64,000 nt of DNA from Pelagicoccus sp. (GTDB taxonomy: Bacteria > Verrucomicrobiota > Verrucomicrobiia > Opitutales > Opitutaceae). Of this stretch, positions 8,957 through 17,846 are shown in pieces (position 1 is the stretch's first letter; each line of letters begins with the position of its first letter). A program made the position numbers and the translations under genes. The notes under the pieces were generated by a model, which ran no database searches, was not told where the DNA came from, and saw only the letters and a list, made by a program, of their open reading frames with translations. The stretch covers positions 1 to 64,000 of the forward strand of contig JANQRJ010000037.1 of assembly GCA_028284635.1 (NCBI GenBank), in the 5' to 3' direction.

Positions 8957-10903
8957 GTGGCAGACAAGATAACTTCAGTAGCGAAAGAGGGTGAAAAAGT
9001 ATACCCGTCTCCCGAGTTCAGAAAGCAGGCTGCCATCAAAAGCATGGCCGAATATCGGCGGCTTTACTCAGAGTCTGTGGAGAATCCGGAAAAGTTCTGG
9101 AATACTCAAGCAAAAGAATTGATCCAGTGGCGCAAGCCGTGGACCGAGACCTTGCAGTGGAAGGAACCTCAAGCTAAGTGGTTTGCGGGTGGCAAGCTAA
9201 ATGTGTGCGAGAATTGCGTCGATCGTCATCTGGGTACGCCGAGGGAGAACAAGGCCGCCCTGATTTTCGAGGGAGAGCCCGGCGATCAGAAGACCTTGAC
9301 CTACAAGCAGCTCCACGTGGAGGTCTGCAAGTTTGCCAACGTTCTCGAAGGCTTTGGCGTGAAAAAGGGAGACCGCGTTGCCATCTACATGCCGATGGTC
9401 TGCGAAGGCATCGTAGCGATGTTGGCCTGCGCCCGCATTGGGGCGGCGCACACGGTGATATTCGGAGGGTTTAGCTCCGAGTCGATCAAGGAGAGGGTCA
9501 ATGACTGTCAAGCCAAGGTCGTGGTCACCGCCGATGGCGGATGGCGCCGCGGTTCTGTCGTGGAGCTCAAGAAGAGCGTGAATGCCGCTCTCAAGGGTTG
9601 CCCTAGCGTGGAGCGCGTAGTGGTTTGCAAACGGGTGGGCAATCGTGTATCCATGAATCAAGGACGCGATGTTTGGTACCACGAAGCGATGGCTGATGCC
9701 AGCCACCATCACGTTGCGAAAGCATTCGATTCGGAAACGCCTCTCTTCATTCTATATACCAGTGGCAGCACGGGAAAGCCCAAGGGCGTATTGCATACCA
9801 GCGCCGGCTACTTGCTCGGCACGACCATCACCTCGAAATACGTTTTCGATCTGAAGGAGTCGGATACCTATTGGTGTACCGCCGATATTGGCTGGGTCAC
9901 TGGCCACAGCTACGTCGTCTACGGCATTCTGAGCAACGGGGCGACCAACGTCATCTACGAAGGCGCTCCCAACCACCCGCATCCCGATCGCTTCTGGGAC
10001 ATTGTTGAGCGGCACCGCGTCTCTATATTCTATACTGCGCCGACCGCTATTCGCGCCTTTATGAAATGGGGCGACGAGCATATCGAGAAGCACGATCTCA
10101 GTTCGCTGCGTCTGCTTGGATCGGTAGGCGAGCCTATCAATCCCGAAGCCTGGACCTGGTATCATAAAACCATCGGCGGTGGTCGCTGCCCCATTGTCGA
10201 TACTTGGTGGCAAACGGAGACGGGCGGCATTATGATTACGACCCTGCCTGGCGCCGCGTATTCAAAGCCTGGATCGGCTGGCCTGCCTTTCTTCGGAGTC
10301 GTTCCCAAGGTCTTTGACGACGATGGCAAGGAAGTGCGGAAGGGCAGCGGCGGCAAGCTGGTGCTTACTACTCCATGGCCCTCCATGCTGCGTGGCCTGT
10401 ATGGAGACAAGAAACGCTACAAGGATACCTACTGGAGCGAATATCCAGGCGTATATTTCTGCGGCGACGGCTGTCGGCAAGACAAGGACGGCTACTTCTG
10501 GATCGTGGGCCGTATCGATGACGTGTTAAACGTCTCGGGACATCGCCTCGGCACTGCCGAAGTCGAGAGCGCCCTCGTCAGCCACAAGGCGGTTGCAGAA
10601 GCTGCCGTGGTAGGCCGCCCTCACGATGTGAAAGGCAGCGCGGTCGTCGCGTTCGTCACCATCAAGGAAGGAATCGAGTCGAGCGAAAAGCTTCGCGCCA
10701 TTCTGCGTTCGCACGTGGCAAAGGAAATCGGCTCCCTCGCTCGTCCCGACGAAGTGCGCTTCGCTCCCGCTCTACCCAAGACCCGTAGCGGCAAGATCAT
10801 GCGACGCCTGCTGAAGGACATAGCAGCCGGCAAGGATATCACCCAAGACACCACGACGCTGGAAGACTTGAGCGTAGTGAAGGCGTTGCAGGATGGGGGT
10901 TGA
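8957..10903 (+). CDS. acs: Acetyl-CoA synthetase (AMP-forming)
   Basis: Acs joins acetate to CoA through acetyl-AMP, feeding acetate into central metabolism. The 648-residue length matches the family. Visible motifs are the phosphate loop [19 protein letters not shown] (about 269-287), the adenine pocket [15 protein letters not shown] segment ([13 protein letters not shown], near 414) and the C-terminal [14 protein letters not shown] (near 614), whose lysine is the catalytic and acetylation-regulated residue of the family. The start is a GTG at 8957, chosen because GAGGAAA lies six bases upstream and MADKITS aligns with the expected N-terminus. It is divergent from rho. Its 3' end overlaps the antisense extension of the four-helix-suffix gene. 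Confidence 0.97.
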   Translation: MADKITSVAKEGEKVYPSPEFRKQAAIKSMAEYRRLYSESVENPEKFWNTQAKELIQWRKPWTETLQWKEPQAKWFAGGKLNVCENCVDRHLGTPRENKAALIFEGEPGDQKTLTYKQLHVEVCKFANVLEGFGVKKGDRVAIYMPMVCEGIVAMLACARIGAAHTVIFGGFSSESIKERVNDCQAKVVVTADGGWRRGSVVELKKSVNAALKGCPSVERVVVCKRVGNRVSMNQGRDVWYHEAMADASHHHVAKAFDSETPLFILYTSGSTGKPKGVLHTSAGYLLGTTITSKYVFDLKESDTYWCTADIGWVTGHSYVVYGILSNGATNVIYEGAPNHPHPDRFWDIVERHRVSIFYTAPTAIRAFMKWGDEHIEKHDLSSLRLLGSVGEPINPEAWTWYHKTIGGGRCPIVDTWWQTETGGIMITTLPGAAYSKPGSAGLPFFGVVPKVFDDDGKEVRKGSGGKLVLTTPWPSMLRGLYGDKKRYKDTYWSEYPGVYFCGDGCRQDKDGYFWIVGRIDDVLNVSGHRLGTAEVESALVSHKAVAEAAVVGRPHDVKGSAVVAFVTIKEGIESSEKLRAILRSHVAKEIGSLARPDEVRFAPALPKTRSGKIMRRLLKDIAAGKDITQDTTTLEDLSVVKALQDGG

Positions 10904-11283
10904 GGATCGGTCTGATTGGCCGGATCAGTCCGATCTCTACTCTTCGAGCGGTGGGCGATTCGCGCTGCGGCGAGGGTTTCGGAATAGCCACCGCCTTCTA
11001 CAAACTCCTGCTCCAGGGTGATGAGTTGCTGGTCGAGCAGATAGTTTGCCTGGTGGATTAGGCAAAGCATGGCGTTGGCTATTACAGCGGGGTCGCCGTG
11101 TTCGAGCCACTTTGCGTAGAGCGCCCAGCGGGCGTAGTCGCCGGGAGTTTGGGGATCCGTCGGATCGGTTTTATCGGACGGACCGCGATTCCAACCGACG
11201 GAGCGGATGGCACGGGCTTCGGGGCTGTTTTTAATCCACTGCGGATTGGTCTGATCCTTAGAAGCGCTGGGCGGCGATTTCAT
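10621..11283 (-). pseudogene. Remnant of a four-helix-bundle protein: suffix domain only, with repeat inserts
   Basis: The first about 115 residues match what I remember of the four-helix-bundle suffix domain, normally fused behind an S23-type four-helix bundle: SPEARAIRS (near 20), YAKWLEHGDPAVIANAMLCLIHQANYLLDQQL (near 56-87, centre ANAMLCLIHQANYLLD) and EFVEGGGYSETL (near 93-104). The preceding bundle is absent, because the frame opens only seven bases after the M42 peptidase stop. The reading is interrupted by hydrophilic inserts ([30 protein letters not shown]) that come from TCGGA/TCCGA-type DNA repeats. Residues from about 127 on merely read the antisense of acs, so the true end is unclear. 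I judge it a truncated or decaying gene. A short functional protein is possible. Confidence 0.5.
10905..10935. repeat. Palindromic insert in the four-helix-suffix gene
   Basis: Arms GATCGGTCTGAT (10905-10916) and ATCAGTCCGATC (10924-10935) pair with one mismatch around a seven-base loop, two bases after the acs stop. Related TCGGA/TCCGA sequences occur inside the same minus-strand reading frame at about 11152-11183 and 11243-11258. It could also serve as the 3' hairpin of acs, although no T-run follows. Confidence 0.45.
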
Positions 11284-11289
11284 GTTTGC

Positions 11290-12348
11290 CTACCATTCGC
11301 CGGTTTCGCCGGGCTTTATGCTTTGGCAGGTTGCAACCAAGAGTTGGATACAGCGTTCGATGTCTTCGAGATCGACGAGTTCGCTGGGGGTGTGCATGTA
11401 GCGCAGAGGGATCGATATGAGGCCGGTGGCTACTCCGGCTCCCGCTACTTGGATGGCTCGGGCGTCGGTGCCGGTGGGACGGGGGTCGCCTTCGAGTTGG
11501 TAGGGAATCTTGTTTTTCTCCGCGGCGGCGATGAGCTTCTCGTATACGATGGGGTTGATGTTGGGGCCGCGGCAGATGATGGGGCCGGCTCCGAGTTTGG
11601 TTTCGCCAAATTTGCGTTTGTCGCAATCCGGATGGTCGGTGGCGTGGCCGACATCTACGGCCACGGCGAAGGTGGGAGCGACGCCGTAGGAGGAGACTGC
11701 AGCTCCGCGTACGCCGATCTCTTCCTGTACTGTTCCTACGGATACGACGCTGGCGGCGAGAGAGGTCTTGTCTTTGGCGAGGCGGCGAAGGGTTTCGCCG
11801 ACGATGTAGGCGCCGCCCTTGTTGTCGAAGGCTCGGGCGGCGGCGACGGAGCGGTGGATTGGCTGGAATTCGTGGTCGTAGGTGGCGACGTCTCCGACGC
11901 GCACGCGGGAGAGGGCGTCGGCCTTGTCCTTGGCGGCGATATCGATCCACATTTCGTGGATTTGAGGGACTTTCTCTCGGTCCTTCGCGTTCATGAGGTG
12001 GACGGCTCGCTTGCCGGTGACGCCGTGGATAGGGCCGTCCTCGGTCTGGATGACGACGCGGCGTCCGGAGATGACGATGCGATCATGACCGCCGATGGTG
12101 TTGAAGTAGAGGTAGCCGTTGTCGTCGACGTAGGTGATGATGAAGCCGAGCTCGTCGAGGTGTCCGGCGAGCATGATAGAGGTTTTCGCATCTGGATTGA
12201 GGACGGCGATGCGGTTGCCCATGCTGTCCTTCTCGTAGCTATCGGCGGAAGGTTGTACGTATTCGTCGAATACTGATTGCGCTTGGCTTTCGGCGCCGGA
12301 TGGGCTCTTGGCTTCGAGGAGGTCGAGGAGGAATTGGGGGACGGACAT
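11290..12348 (-). CDS. M42 family metallopeptidase (glutamyl aminopeptidase/endoglucanase M type)
   Basis: This is a 352-residue cytoplasmic di-metal aminopeptidase of the tetrahedral TET type. The expected metal ligands and catalytic residues are visible in order: AGHLDELGF (His and Asp near 62-64), AFDNKGG (Asp near 191), VQEEIGVRG (catalytic and metal Glu pair near 225), VDVGHA (Asp near 250) and RYMHTPSE (His near 321). Members trim N-terminal residues from peptides made by larger proteases; several were mis-annotated as endoglucanases. It is followed after seven bases by the four-helix-suffix remnant. A GAAGTGAAGAATTAGG repeat tract lies just before its start. Substrate preference cannot be read from the sequence. 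Confidence 0.93.
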   Translation of the reverse strand: MSVPQFLLDLLEAKSPSGAESQAQSVFDEYVQPSADSYEKDSMGNRIAVLNPDAKTSIMLAGHLDELGFIITYVDDNGYLYFNTIGGHDRIVISGRRVVIQTEDGPIHGVTGKRAVHLMNAKDREKVPQIHEMWIDIAAKDKADALSRVRVGDVATYDHEFQPIHRSVAAARAFDNKGGAYIVGETLRRLAKDKTSLAASVVSVGTVQEEIGVRGAAVSSYGVAPTFAVAVDVGHATDHPDCDKRKFGETKLGAGPIICRGPNINPIVYEKLIAAAEKNKIPYQLEGDPRPTGTDARAIQVAGAGVATGLISIPLRYMHTPSELVDLEDIERCIQLLVATCQSIKPGETGEW

Positions 12349-12391
12349 CGAGAAGTGAAGAATTAGGAACGAAGAGTGAAGAATGCTGAAA

Positions 12392-13120
12392 TCAGGTCGA
12401 GAGGTCGTAGGTTTTGCCGTTTTCCAGGGTTTCGTGGGAGGCTAGGAGGGTGGCTATTTTGTTGGCTACGGTATCCGGAGAGGGGATACGGCCTTCCTCC
12501 TTTAGCTTGATGAAGCGGGCGACCTCGGGAAAGGTTTCGGGGGAGGTGGCTCGAATCTGTTCTTGCATGGCGGTCTCCATGACGCCGGGGTTGATGTTGA
12601 CGAACTTGGTGGGGAAGGGGGCGCCTGTTTGCTCGGCGGCGATGGTTCGTACGAGTTGCTCCTGGCCAGCCTTGCAGGAGCAGTAGAGCGACCAGCTTGC
12701 CTTGGCTCGGTCGGGCAGGGCGGCCCCTGATGAGATCTGGGCGAATAGCTTCGGTCGGTCGATGTTTTCGACTCGTTTGAGAAAGCTGACCGCTGAGATG
12801 GCTGAGCCGCCGAGATTGGCTGCAATGGCGCGTTCGATATCGAAAGGGTCGAGGTTTTGCGCTTTGGCTAGCGGACCAAGTGTGCCGGCGTTTGCGATGA
12901 AGGCAATGGATGAGGCGTTTTCGAGGTCCTCTGAGGAAAGGGCCTCGCCTAGAATGCTGGCGGCGAGTTGCGGCTTGGTGAAGTCGCAGGAGTGAAATTC
13001 GCCTGCGAAATCTCCTTTGGAGCGGCCGAGGCCGATGATGCGGGTGTCGTTGTCGGCAAGCGCCGCAGCGAGAGCTTGTCCTAGACCTCTGGATACGCCG
13101 GTTATGAATATGCTGCGCAT
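12392..13120 (-). CDS. Short-chain dehydrogenase/reductase (SDR)
   Basis: This is a 242-residue classical SDR that uses NAD(P)H. The nucleotide-binding TGVSRGLGQ lies at residues 7-15, NAG near 93-95, catalytic Ser in ISSGAA near 133, and the Tyr-x3-Lys pair in YCSCK near 148-152, followed by the INPGVMET segment. All core residues are present, so it is probably active. The closest style is the sepiapterin reductase/benzil reductase-like branch, but the substrate is not evident. It sits between the M42 peptidase and a pyridine-nucleotide disulfide oxidoreductase on the same strand, with repeat words in both gaps, so an operon is uncertain. Confidence 0.9.
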   Translation of the reverse strand: MRSIFITGVSRGLGQALAAALADNDTRIIGLGRSKGDFAGEFHSCDFTKPQLAASILGEALSSEDLENASSIAFIANAGTLGPLAKAQNLDPFDIERAIAANLGGSAISAVSFLKRVENIDRPKLFAQISSGAALPDRAKASWSLYCSCKAGQEQLVRTIAAEQTGAPFPTKFVNINPGVMETAMQEQIRATSPETFPEVARFIKLKEEGRIPSPDTVANKIATLLASHETLENGKTYDLST

Positions 13121-13167
13121 ATTTAGGTGTTGGGTTCTAGGTTATCGGCTAAGCAGTTACGGACTAA

Positions 13168-14550
13168 TCAGCTCTCGAGCTCTTCCACGATGTCCTCGAG
13201 GGGGTAGCTTACGATCTCGGCGAGGGTGGGGTGATACCAGTGGGTCTTGAGGAGGTCGGAAGCGGTGAGGTTGTTGGAAATGGCGACGGAGAGGGCGTGG
13301 ATGAGTTCGCCGGCGTCTTTGGAAACGATTTCGGCCCCGAGGAGGCGGCCGCTGGGCTTTTCGGCGAATAGGCGGACGAAACCGCGTTTGGCTTCCATGA
13401 GAATGGATTTGCCGTGGTCGTCGAATGGATAGTCTGCGACAATGAAGTCACTACCTCTTTTCTTAAGAGCGATTTCGGTGAGGCCGACGCGGGCGACTTG
13501 AGGGTCGGTGAAGACGACGTCAAGCATGTGGTCGTAGTTGAGCGGTGCCTTGGAGACGCCGAATGCGTGGTGGGCGGCGTACTCGCCTTGCAGGACGGCC
13601 GTGTGCACGATTTCGAAGGGGCCTGCGCAATCGCCTGCGGCGTAGATGTCGGGGTTGCTAGTGCGTTGGTGTTCGTCGGTCTGGATCTGGCCGTTGGGCT
13701 TGAGCTGCACCTTTGCCGCTTCAAGATTGAGGCGGGCTGTACTGGGCGAACGACCGAGGGCATTGACCAGGTGGGCTGCCTGAACGGAGCGCGTTTCGCC
13801 TTGGTGTAGGAAGTGGACGGTGAAACCAGTATCCGTTTTTTCGATACGATCTAATGAGGTTTCAGTGTAAAGGTCGATGCCTTCTTCGCGAAAGGCGGTT
13901 TCGACGACTTGGGAAACGTCGCTGGCCTGGTCTTTGAGGATGTGGGGGCTGCGTTGGATCTGGGTGACTTTGCTGCCGACGCGGCTGAGGAACTGGGCGA
14001 GTTCGCAGGCTACGACTCCGCCGCCTAGAACGATGACGGACTCGGGGAGGGAATCGAGCTCGAGTACGTCGTCGCTGGTCCAGATGGCTGAACTGTCGAT
14101 TCCAGGAATAGGGGGCTTGGCGATGTGGGATCCGGTGGCGACTATGAACTTCTTGCCGCGCAGCTGCGTACCGTCGTCGAGTTCGATAGTGTGTGAATCG
14201 ATGAACTTGGCGTAGCTGCGGTAGAGGTCGTATTTGCCACTGGTCATGGCTTCCTGGCGGTAGCTGGCGAACTCGCCTATGGTGTCGAGCTTGCGTTGGT
14301 GCAGGGCGGGCATGTCGACTTTGGCGTTGGGTATGTCGAGGCCGAATTTCCGGGCGTTTTGAGCGAGGTGCAGGACTTCGGCGGAATAGATGAGCGTCTT
14401 GGAGGGCATGCAGCCGCGGAGAATACAGAGGCCTCCGAGTGTCTCGGCTCCGTCGATGACGGCGACGCTTTCGGAGTAGCTGCGGGCGATGCGGGCGGCA
14501 TTGAAGCCGCCGCTGCCTCCGCCGATGGCGATGAAGTCGTATTCTTTCAT
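13168..14550 (-). CDS. Dihydrolipoamide dehydrogenase-like / mercuric-reductase-like FAD disulfide oxidoreductase
   Basis: This is a 460-residue class I flavoprotein disulfide reductase. The FAD-binding GGGSGGFNAARIA is at residues 9-21, the redox-active disulfide in GGLCILRGCMPSK (Cys about 42 and 47), the NAD-binding VIVLGGGVVACELAQ near 174, the second FAD motif YAAGDCAGPF near 304, and the C-terminal active-site HPTLAEIV near 441. All key residues are present. No 2-oxoacid dehydrogenase E1/E2 genes are near, so it is more likely a stand-alone reductase of the Lpd-like group than the E3 of a complex. The substrate disulfide or metal is unknown. Confidence 0.88.
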   Translation of the reverse strand: MKEYDFIAIGGGSGGFNAARIARSYSESVAVIDGAETLGGLCILRGCMPSKTLIYSAEVLHLAQNARKFGLDIPNAKVDMPALHQRKLDTIGEFASYRQEAMTSGKYDLYRSYAKFIDSHTIELDDGTQLRGKKFIVATGSHIAKPPIPGIDSSAIWTSDDVLELDSLPESVIVLGGGVVACELAQFLSRVGSKVTQIQRSPHILKDQASDVSQVVETAFREEGIDLYTETSLDRIEKTDTGFTVHFLHQGETRSVQAAHLVNALGRSPSTARLNLEAAKVQLKPNGQIQTDEHQRTSNPDIYAAGDCAGPFEIVHTAVLQGEYAAHHAFGVSKAPLNYDHMLDVVFTDPQVARVGLTEIALKKRGSDFIVADYPFDDHGKSILMEAKRGFVRLFAEKPSGRLLGAEIVSKDAGELIHALSVAISNNLTASDLLKTHWYHPTLAEIVSYPLEDIVEELES

Positions 14551-14559
14551 TTGAGATAG

Positions 14560-14640
14560 GTTTTTAGGCTGAGGGCTGAAGGCTGAAGGTGGTTGGGGTT
14601 TCGTCCTTCAGCCTAAATACCTTCAGTCTTCAGCCTTTTT
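14560..14640. repeat. GGCTGAAGG-type inverted repeat tract
   Basis: TTAGGCTGAGGGCTGAAGGC plus another TGAAGG on the left is followed, after a TGGTTGGGGTTTCGT spacer, by CCTTCAGCCTAAATACC and TTCAGTCTTCAGCC on the right. The halves are approximate complements and would form a long imperfect stem between the oxidoreductase and DJ-1 genes. The same arms occur around 21.85 and 22.06 kb. Confidence 0.55.
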
Positions 14641-15187
14641 GAAAATGGATCGAGGCCGCGATTTCGTTGGCGGCGGGTTCGCCTTTTAGGCGGCGGACGA
14701 GAGCTAGGGCGAATTCGAGGACGGTACCGACGCCTTGGGAGGTGACGATGTGCTGGTCTTCGACGGTGCTGGCGTCGCTGGGGTGGGGAAGCTCCGAGCG
14801 CACGGATTGGTGGGCGGTGGCTTGGCGGTCGTCGAGAATGCCGTGTTTGGCTAGGACTTTGGGAGCGGCGCAAATGGCGGCGAGCGGGCGATTTGCGGCG
14901 TCTTGGCGGGCGAGGATCTTGGCGACTTGAGGGTTGTCGAGCAATTCTAGGACGCCAGGGCCACCGGGTAGGACGACGAGGTCGAAGGCCTCGTTTTCCA
15001 CTGAGGCTAGCGTGGCGTCGGTGGCGAAGGAGATTTGATTGCGTCCGGTGACGGTGGGCTTTCCGCAGACGCTGGCGATGGTCGTTTTTATGCCGGCGCG
15101 TCGCAGAACGTCGACAGTGGCGAGCGCCTCGACTTCCTCGATGCCGTCGAAGGCGATGACGAGGGCTTGTTGAGCTGGGCTGGACAT
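14630..15187 (-). CDS. DJ-1/PfpI family protein
   Basis: The product has 185 residues when started at the ATG at 15187; this start begins MSSPAQQALVIAFDGIEEVE, the normal family N-terminus, whereas longer versions add an unsupported leader. Glu in GIEEVEA (near 17) and the nucleophile-elbow Cys in AAICAAPKVLA (near 105) match the conserved DJ-1 pair. The LPGG motif lies near 71-74. The thiazole-biosynthesis/YajL-DJ-1 branch acts in protein quality control and in the glyoxalase/deglycase reactions claimed for it. It is probably a cytoplasmic stress protein. Repeat DNA covers its 3' end. Confidence 0.9.
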   Translation of the reverse strand: MSSPAQQALVIAFDGIEEVEALATVDVLRRAGIKTTIASVCGKPTVTGRNQISFATDATLASVENEAFDLVVLPGGPGVLELLDNPQVAKILARQDAANRPLAAICAAPKVLAKHGILDDRQATAHQSVRSELPHPSDASTVEDQHIVTSQGVGTVLEFALALVRRLKGEPAANEIAASIHFQKG

Positions 15188-15281
15188 GGTTCGTTTTTCG
15201 GGCAAGTGGCGCTTGGTGAGCAACCTTTTTAGTTGGCTTGAGGGTTGATTGGCTGGCTCGACTGCGGAGTATCGAGGAGTG

Positions 15282-16193
15282 ATGGACGATTTCGAGGGCA
15301 AGACGATTTTGATTTTAGGGTGCGGGTATCTGGGAATGCGGCTTGTTGGTTCGGCTGTGTCTCGGGGAATGCGAGTGAAGGCTGTGTCTCGAAATCTGGA
15401 TACGCTGCAGCAGGCGCGAGACCTTGGGGCGGAGGTTTTTCAAGGGATGGTGGACGAATCGGCTTGGCATGGGTTTGCGGGGGCGGAGATCGATTTTGTG
15501 GTCAATTGCGTGAGCTCGGCTGGCGGTGGCTTGGCGGGCTACAAGCAGTCTTACGTTGAGGGAAACGAATCTCTCGTCTCCTGGGCTGGCGAAGCGGGTT
15601 TTGCCGGCGTTTCGGTCTATACGAGCAGCGTCAGTGTGTATCCGGACTTTGGTGGCGACTGGGTGGACGAGGGGTTTGCGGGAGAGCCGGGGAACGAGCG
15701 AGGGGCTTTGATTCGCGAATCGGAAGAGGTCTTCTTGCGAGGCATGGGGGCTGGTGGGGCGTTCGTCTTGCGGCTGGCCGGACTCTATGGTCCGAGTCGG
15801 CATCTGACGCTGAACGCGGTGGCTGCTGGTCCGGAGATCCTGCCGGGTTGGGGCGACTACCACTTGAATCTCGTGCGTATCGAGGATGTGGCTTCAGCGG
15901 TGTTTTGCTGCTTGGCGAGTTCGGACTTGGCGTCGGGGGTGTACAATGTGGTAGACGACGAACCATCGGAGAAGGAGACGATCGTGGCTTGGCTGGCGAG
16001 GTGTCTTGGGGTAGCGATGCCGGGCTTTTCGGGCGAGGCTCCCATTGCGGGACGAAGCTCTCGGCGTTTTGGAGAGGGGGGGCGACCAGCTGATCGGCGC
16101 GTTAGCAATGCTCTCTTGAAGCGGCGGACGGCTTGGCGTCCGGGATTTCCGAGTTTTCGCGAAGGGTTCGAGGACCTGGTCGGTCGGCCGTGA
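15282..16193 (+). CDS. NAD-dependent epimerase/dehydratase-like SDR
   Basis: The product has 303 residues from the ATG at 15282, preceded by GAGGAG very close to the start; an upstream TTG would add 11 residues. The extended-SDR nucleotide motif is ILILGCGYLGMRL (residues 9-21). The usual Tyr-x3-Lys is not clear: the segment YTSSVSVYPDFGG aligns with the active-site region, as in the YeeZ-like and hopanoid-type atypical epimerase-like proteins. LRLAGLYGPSRH near 176 and IEDVASAVFCC near 208 are typical. The C-terminus carries the basic VSNALLKRRTAWRPGFPSFREG, a family-like tail. Substrate unknown. It is divergent from the DJ-1 gene. Confidence 0.82.
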   Translation: MDDFEGKTILILGCGYLGMRLVGSAVSRGMRVKAVSRNLDTLQQARDLGAEVFQGMVDESAWHGFAGAEIDFVVNCVSSAGGGLAGYKQSYVEGNESLVSWAGEAGFAGVSVYTSSVSVYPDFGGDWVDEGFAGEPGNERGALIRESEEVFLRGMGAGGAFVLRLAGLYGPSRHLTLNAVAAGPEILPGWGDYHLNLVRIEDVASAVFCCLASSDLASGVYNVVDDEPSEKETIVAWLARCLGVAMPGFSGEAPIAGRSSRRFGEGGRPADRRVSNALLKRRTAWRPGFPSFREGFEDLVGRP

Positions 16194-16401
16194 AGCTGGG
16201 TTGGCATCTCGCTTCCTTTTCCGGATCTCGTTTGGGTAGGTAGGGCACGTGCTCCCCGAGAAGCCGATCGCTTTTGATCGCATTCCCTCTGCGGCATCGC
16301 CTGGCGTTCTGGGTTGACGGCTAAATGGTTGAATTGCAGCGTGTCGCGTTCGCTATTGGTCGCTCGTCTATTATCCCTTTTAAGCAAACAGGAGAAAAAC
16401 T

Positions 16402-16710
16402 ATGGCAGGTGTTGGCAAATTGTTGAAGCAGGCGCAGAAGATGCAGAAGAAGATCGAGGATGCTCAAAAGGAGCTGGCGAGCAAGGAGCTCGAGGTTTCC
16501 AGTGGCGGTGGAGCGGTCTCGATTCGCATCAACGGCCAGAGCGAATTTCTCTCGATCAAGCTCGATCCGGAACTGCTGAAGGAGGAAGCCAGTTTGGTGG
16601 AGGAGACTTTGCTGGAGGCCGTCAAGGAGGCGGCCAGCAAGGCGAAGGCTTTCAACGAGGAGGAGATGGCCAAGGCGACCGAGGGCTTCAATATGCCGGG
16701 GTTGATGTAG
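16402..16710 (+). CDS. ebfC: YbaB/EbfC family nucleoid-associated protein
   Basis: This is a 102-residue small DNA-binding dimer of the YbaB/EbfC family, which in many bacteria is encoded next to recR. A long N-terminal coiled helix (KLLKQAQKMQKKIEDAQKEL, about 6-25) is followed by the conserved beta strands (VSSGGGAVSIRINGQSEFLSIK) and a C-terminal helical tail ending in NMPGLM, the family signature. The ribosome site AGGAGA lies seven bases before the ATG. The stop is 25 bases before recR, so the two, and probably hpt, are one operon, the expected partner order. Confidence 0.95.
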   Translation: MAGVGKLLKQAQKMQKKIEDAQKELASKELEVSSGGGAVSIRINGQSEFLSIKLDPELLKEEASLVEETLLEAVKEAASKAKAFNEEEMAKATEGFNMPGLM

Positions 16711-16735
16711 TGGGTCTTTTGCTGCTGGGGTATAG

Positions 16736-17329
16736 ATGACACCTGCGTTCGAGGCGTTGCAGAAGGAGCTCAAGCGGTTGCCCGGTGTGGGATTTCGCTC
16801 TGCGGAGCGCATGGCGATCTTCCTGCTTCTGGAGCGTCCGGAGGTAGCGGTGGAGCTTTCCCAGGCGATTTCGAGCGCGCGGGAGCGAGTGCGGCGTTGC
16901 GAGCTTTGCGGAAATGTTTGCGAGGAGAAGTATTGCTCGATTTGCGAGGACGAGCGGCGCGCTGAGACAGGTTCGCTGTGCGTGGTGGAGCATGTGAGCG
17001 ATCTGATGGCTCTGGAAAAGTCGGGCGCCTTTCGTGGTCGCTATCACGTCTTGCATGGCAAGCTGTCTCCGATAAATGGGGTGGGGCCGGAGCGATTGAA
17101 TCTAGCGGGCTTGAAGGAACGGATTGAAAAGGAGTCGATCACCGAAATCATCTTGGCCTTGCCGAACGACGTGGAGGGGGAGGCGACATGTCACTACATC
17201 ATTGATCTCATCGCGAGCGATGAGGTGGAGGTTTCGCGGATCGGCTTTGGGCTTCCGAGTGGAGCGTCCGTTCTGTATGCTGACTCCGTTACTCTTAAAA
17301 GCGCTCTTGAGGCGCGCAAGCGATTCTAA
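16736..17329 (+). CDS. recR: Recombination mediator protein RecR
   Basis: RecR works with RecO (and RecF) to load RecA on gapped DNA. At 197 residues the length is normal. The helix-hairpin-helix KRLPGVGFRSAERMA lies near 12-26, the four-cysteine zinc finger CELCGNVCEEKYCSICED near 58-75, and the Toprim domain from about 81 (LCVVEHVSDLMALEKSGAFRGRYHVLHG) with the conserved LPND and EGEAT. It is in the usual ebfC-recR order and continues directly into the HPt gene 23 bases later. Confidence 0.97.
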   Translation: MTPAFEALQKELKRLPGVGFRSAERMAIFLLLERPEVAVELSQAISSARERVRRCELCGNVCEEKYCSICEDERRAETGSLCVVEHVSDLMALEKSGAFRGRYHVLHGKLSPINGVGPERLNLAGLKERIEKESITEIILALPNDVEGEATCHYIIDLIASDEVEVSRIGFGLPSGASVLYADSVTLKSALEARKRF

Positions 17330-17352
17330 ACCGAGAAGGAACTAGCGAGACC

Positions 17353-17730
17353 ATGTTGCCCGACGTATCTGACAAGGAGTTGTATTCCCCGAGCGAGATC
17401 GAAGAGCTCTTCCGGCGCCAGAAGGACGGCCGGCCGCTTTTGTGTCGACTCTTCGAGATCTATCGGGAGGAGTCGCCGGTCTTGCTAGAGGAATTGAAGG
17501 AGGCTTTCGAAGCCGGCGATGCGGAAGCCTGCGGCGAGACGCTGCATCAGATGAAGGGCTCGGCGGGAGCGATGGCTGCTTCGCGTATGTTCTCCTTGTG
17601 CGAAGCGACGCTGAGCATGTGCGCCGACGGGTCCGTGCTGAAGTTGGATGGACTTGTCGAGCGTCTGAGGTCGGAATCGGCAGCGTTTGTTGCGGCGATT
17701 GAGGGGCTGTTGCGCGATCGGGGCTTCTGA
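17353..17730 (+). CDS. Stand-alone histidine phosphotransfer (HPt) protein
   Basis: This 125-residue, all-helical protein carries the HPt signature TLHQMKGSAGAMA; His65 is the phosphorylation site. HPt proteins shuttle phosphate between a hybrid kinase and a response regulator. No kinase is adjacent. The nearest regulator is the NarL-type gene converging on it (17847-18482), which shares the terminator between them, so a partnership is possible but not shown. It lies 23 bases after recR with GAAGGA upstream of its ATG and probably belongs to the ebfC-recR transcript. Confidence 0.88.
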   Translation: MLPDVSDKELYSPSEIEELFRRQKDGRPLLCRLFEIYREESPVLLEELKEAFEAGDAEACGETLHQMKGSAGAMAASRMFSLCEATLSMCADGSVLKLDGLVERLRSESAAFVAAIEGLLRDRGF

Positions 17731-17787
17731 ACCAGGCTGGGGATTTCGAACTGCCTTCCGGCCGAATTTGCCGAAACCGCGCACTGA

Positions 17788-17815
17788 AAAGGCGACCTTT
17801 TGTCAGGTCGCCTTT
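17788..17815. terminator. Bidirectional terminator between hpt and the response regulator
   Basis: Perfect 11-bp stem: AAAGGCGACCT (17788-17798) and AGGTCGCCTTT (17805-17815) with a six-base loop. A-rich and T-rich ends on the two sides suit termination of both converging transcripts. Confidence 0.8.
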
Positions 17816-17846
17816 AGCGTGTTGAATTCTTTTCGGCTCTTTCCTG

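Noticed and set aside
11098..12276. 392-residue plus-strand frame opposite the M42 peptidase
   Set aside because: The glycine, valine and aspartate rich protein is the complement of a complete, motif-bearing metallopeptidase.
16194..16401. 4.5S/SRP RNA before ebfC-recR
   Set aside because: SRP RNA is often near this locus, but the conserved GGTCAGGTCCGGAAGGAAGC core is absent.
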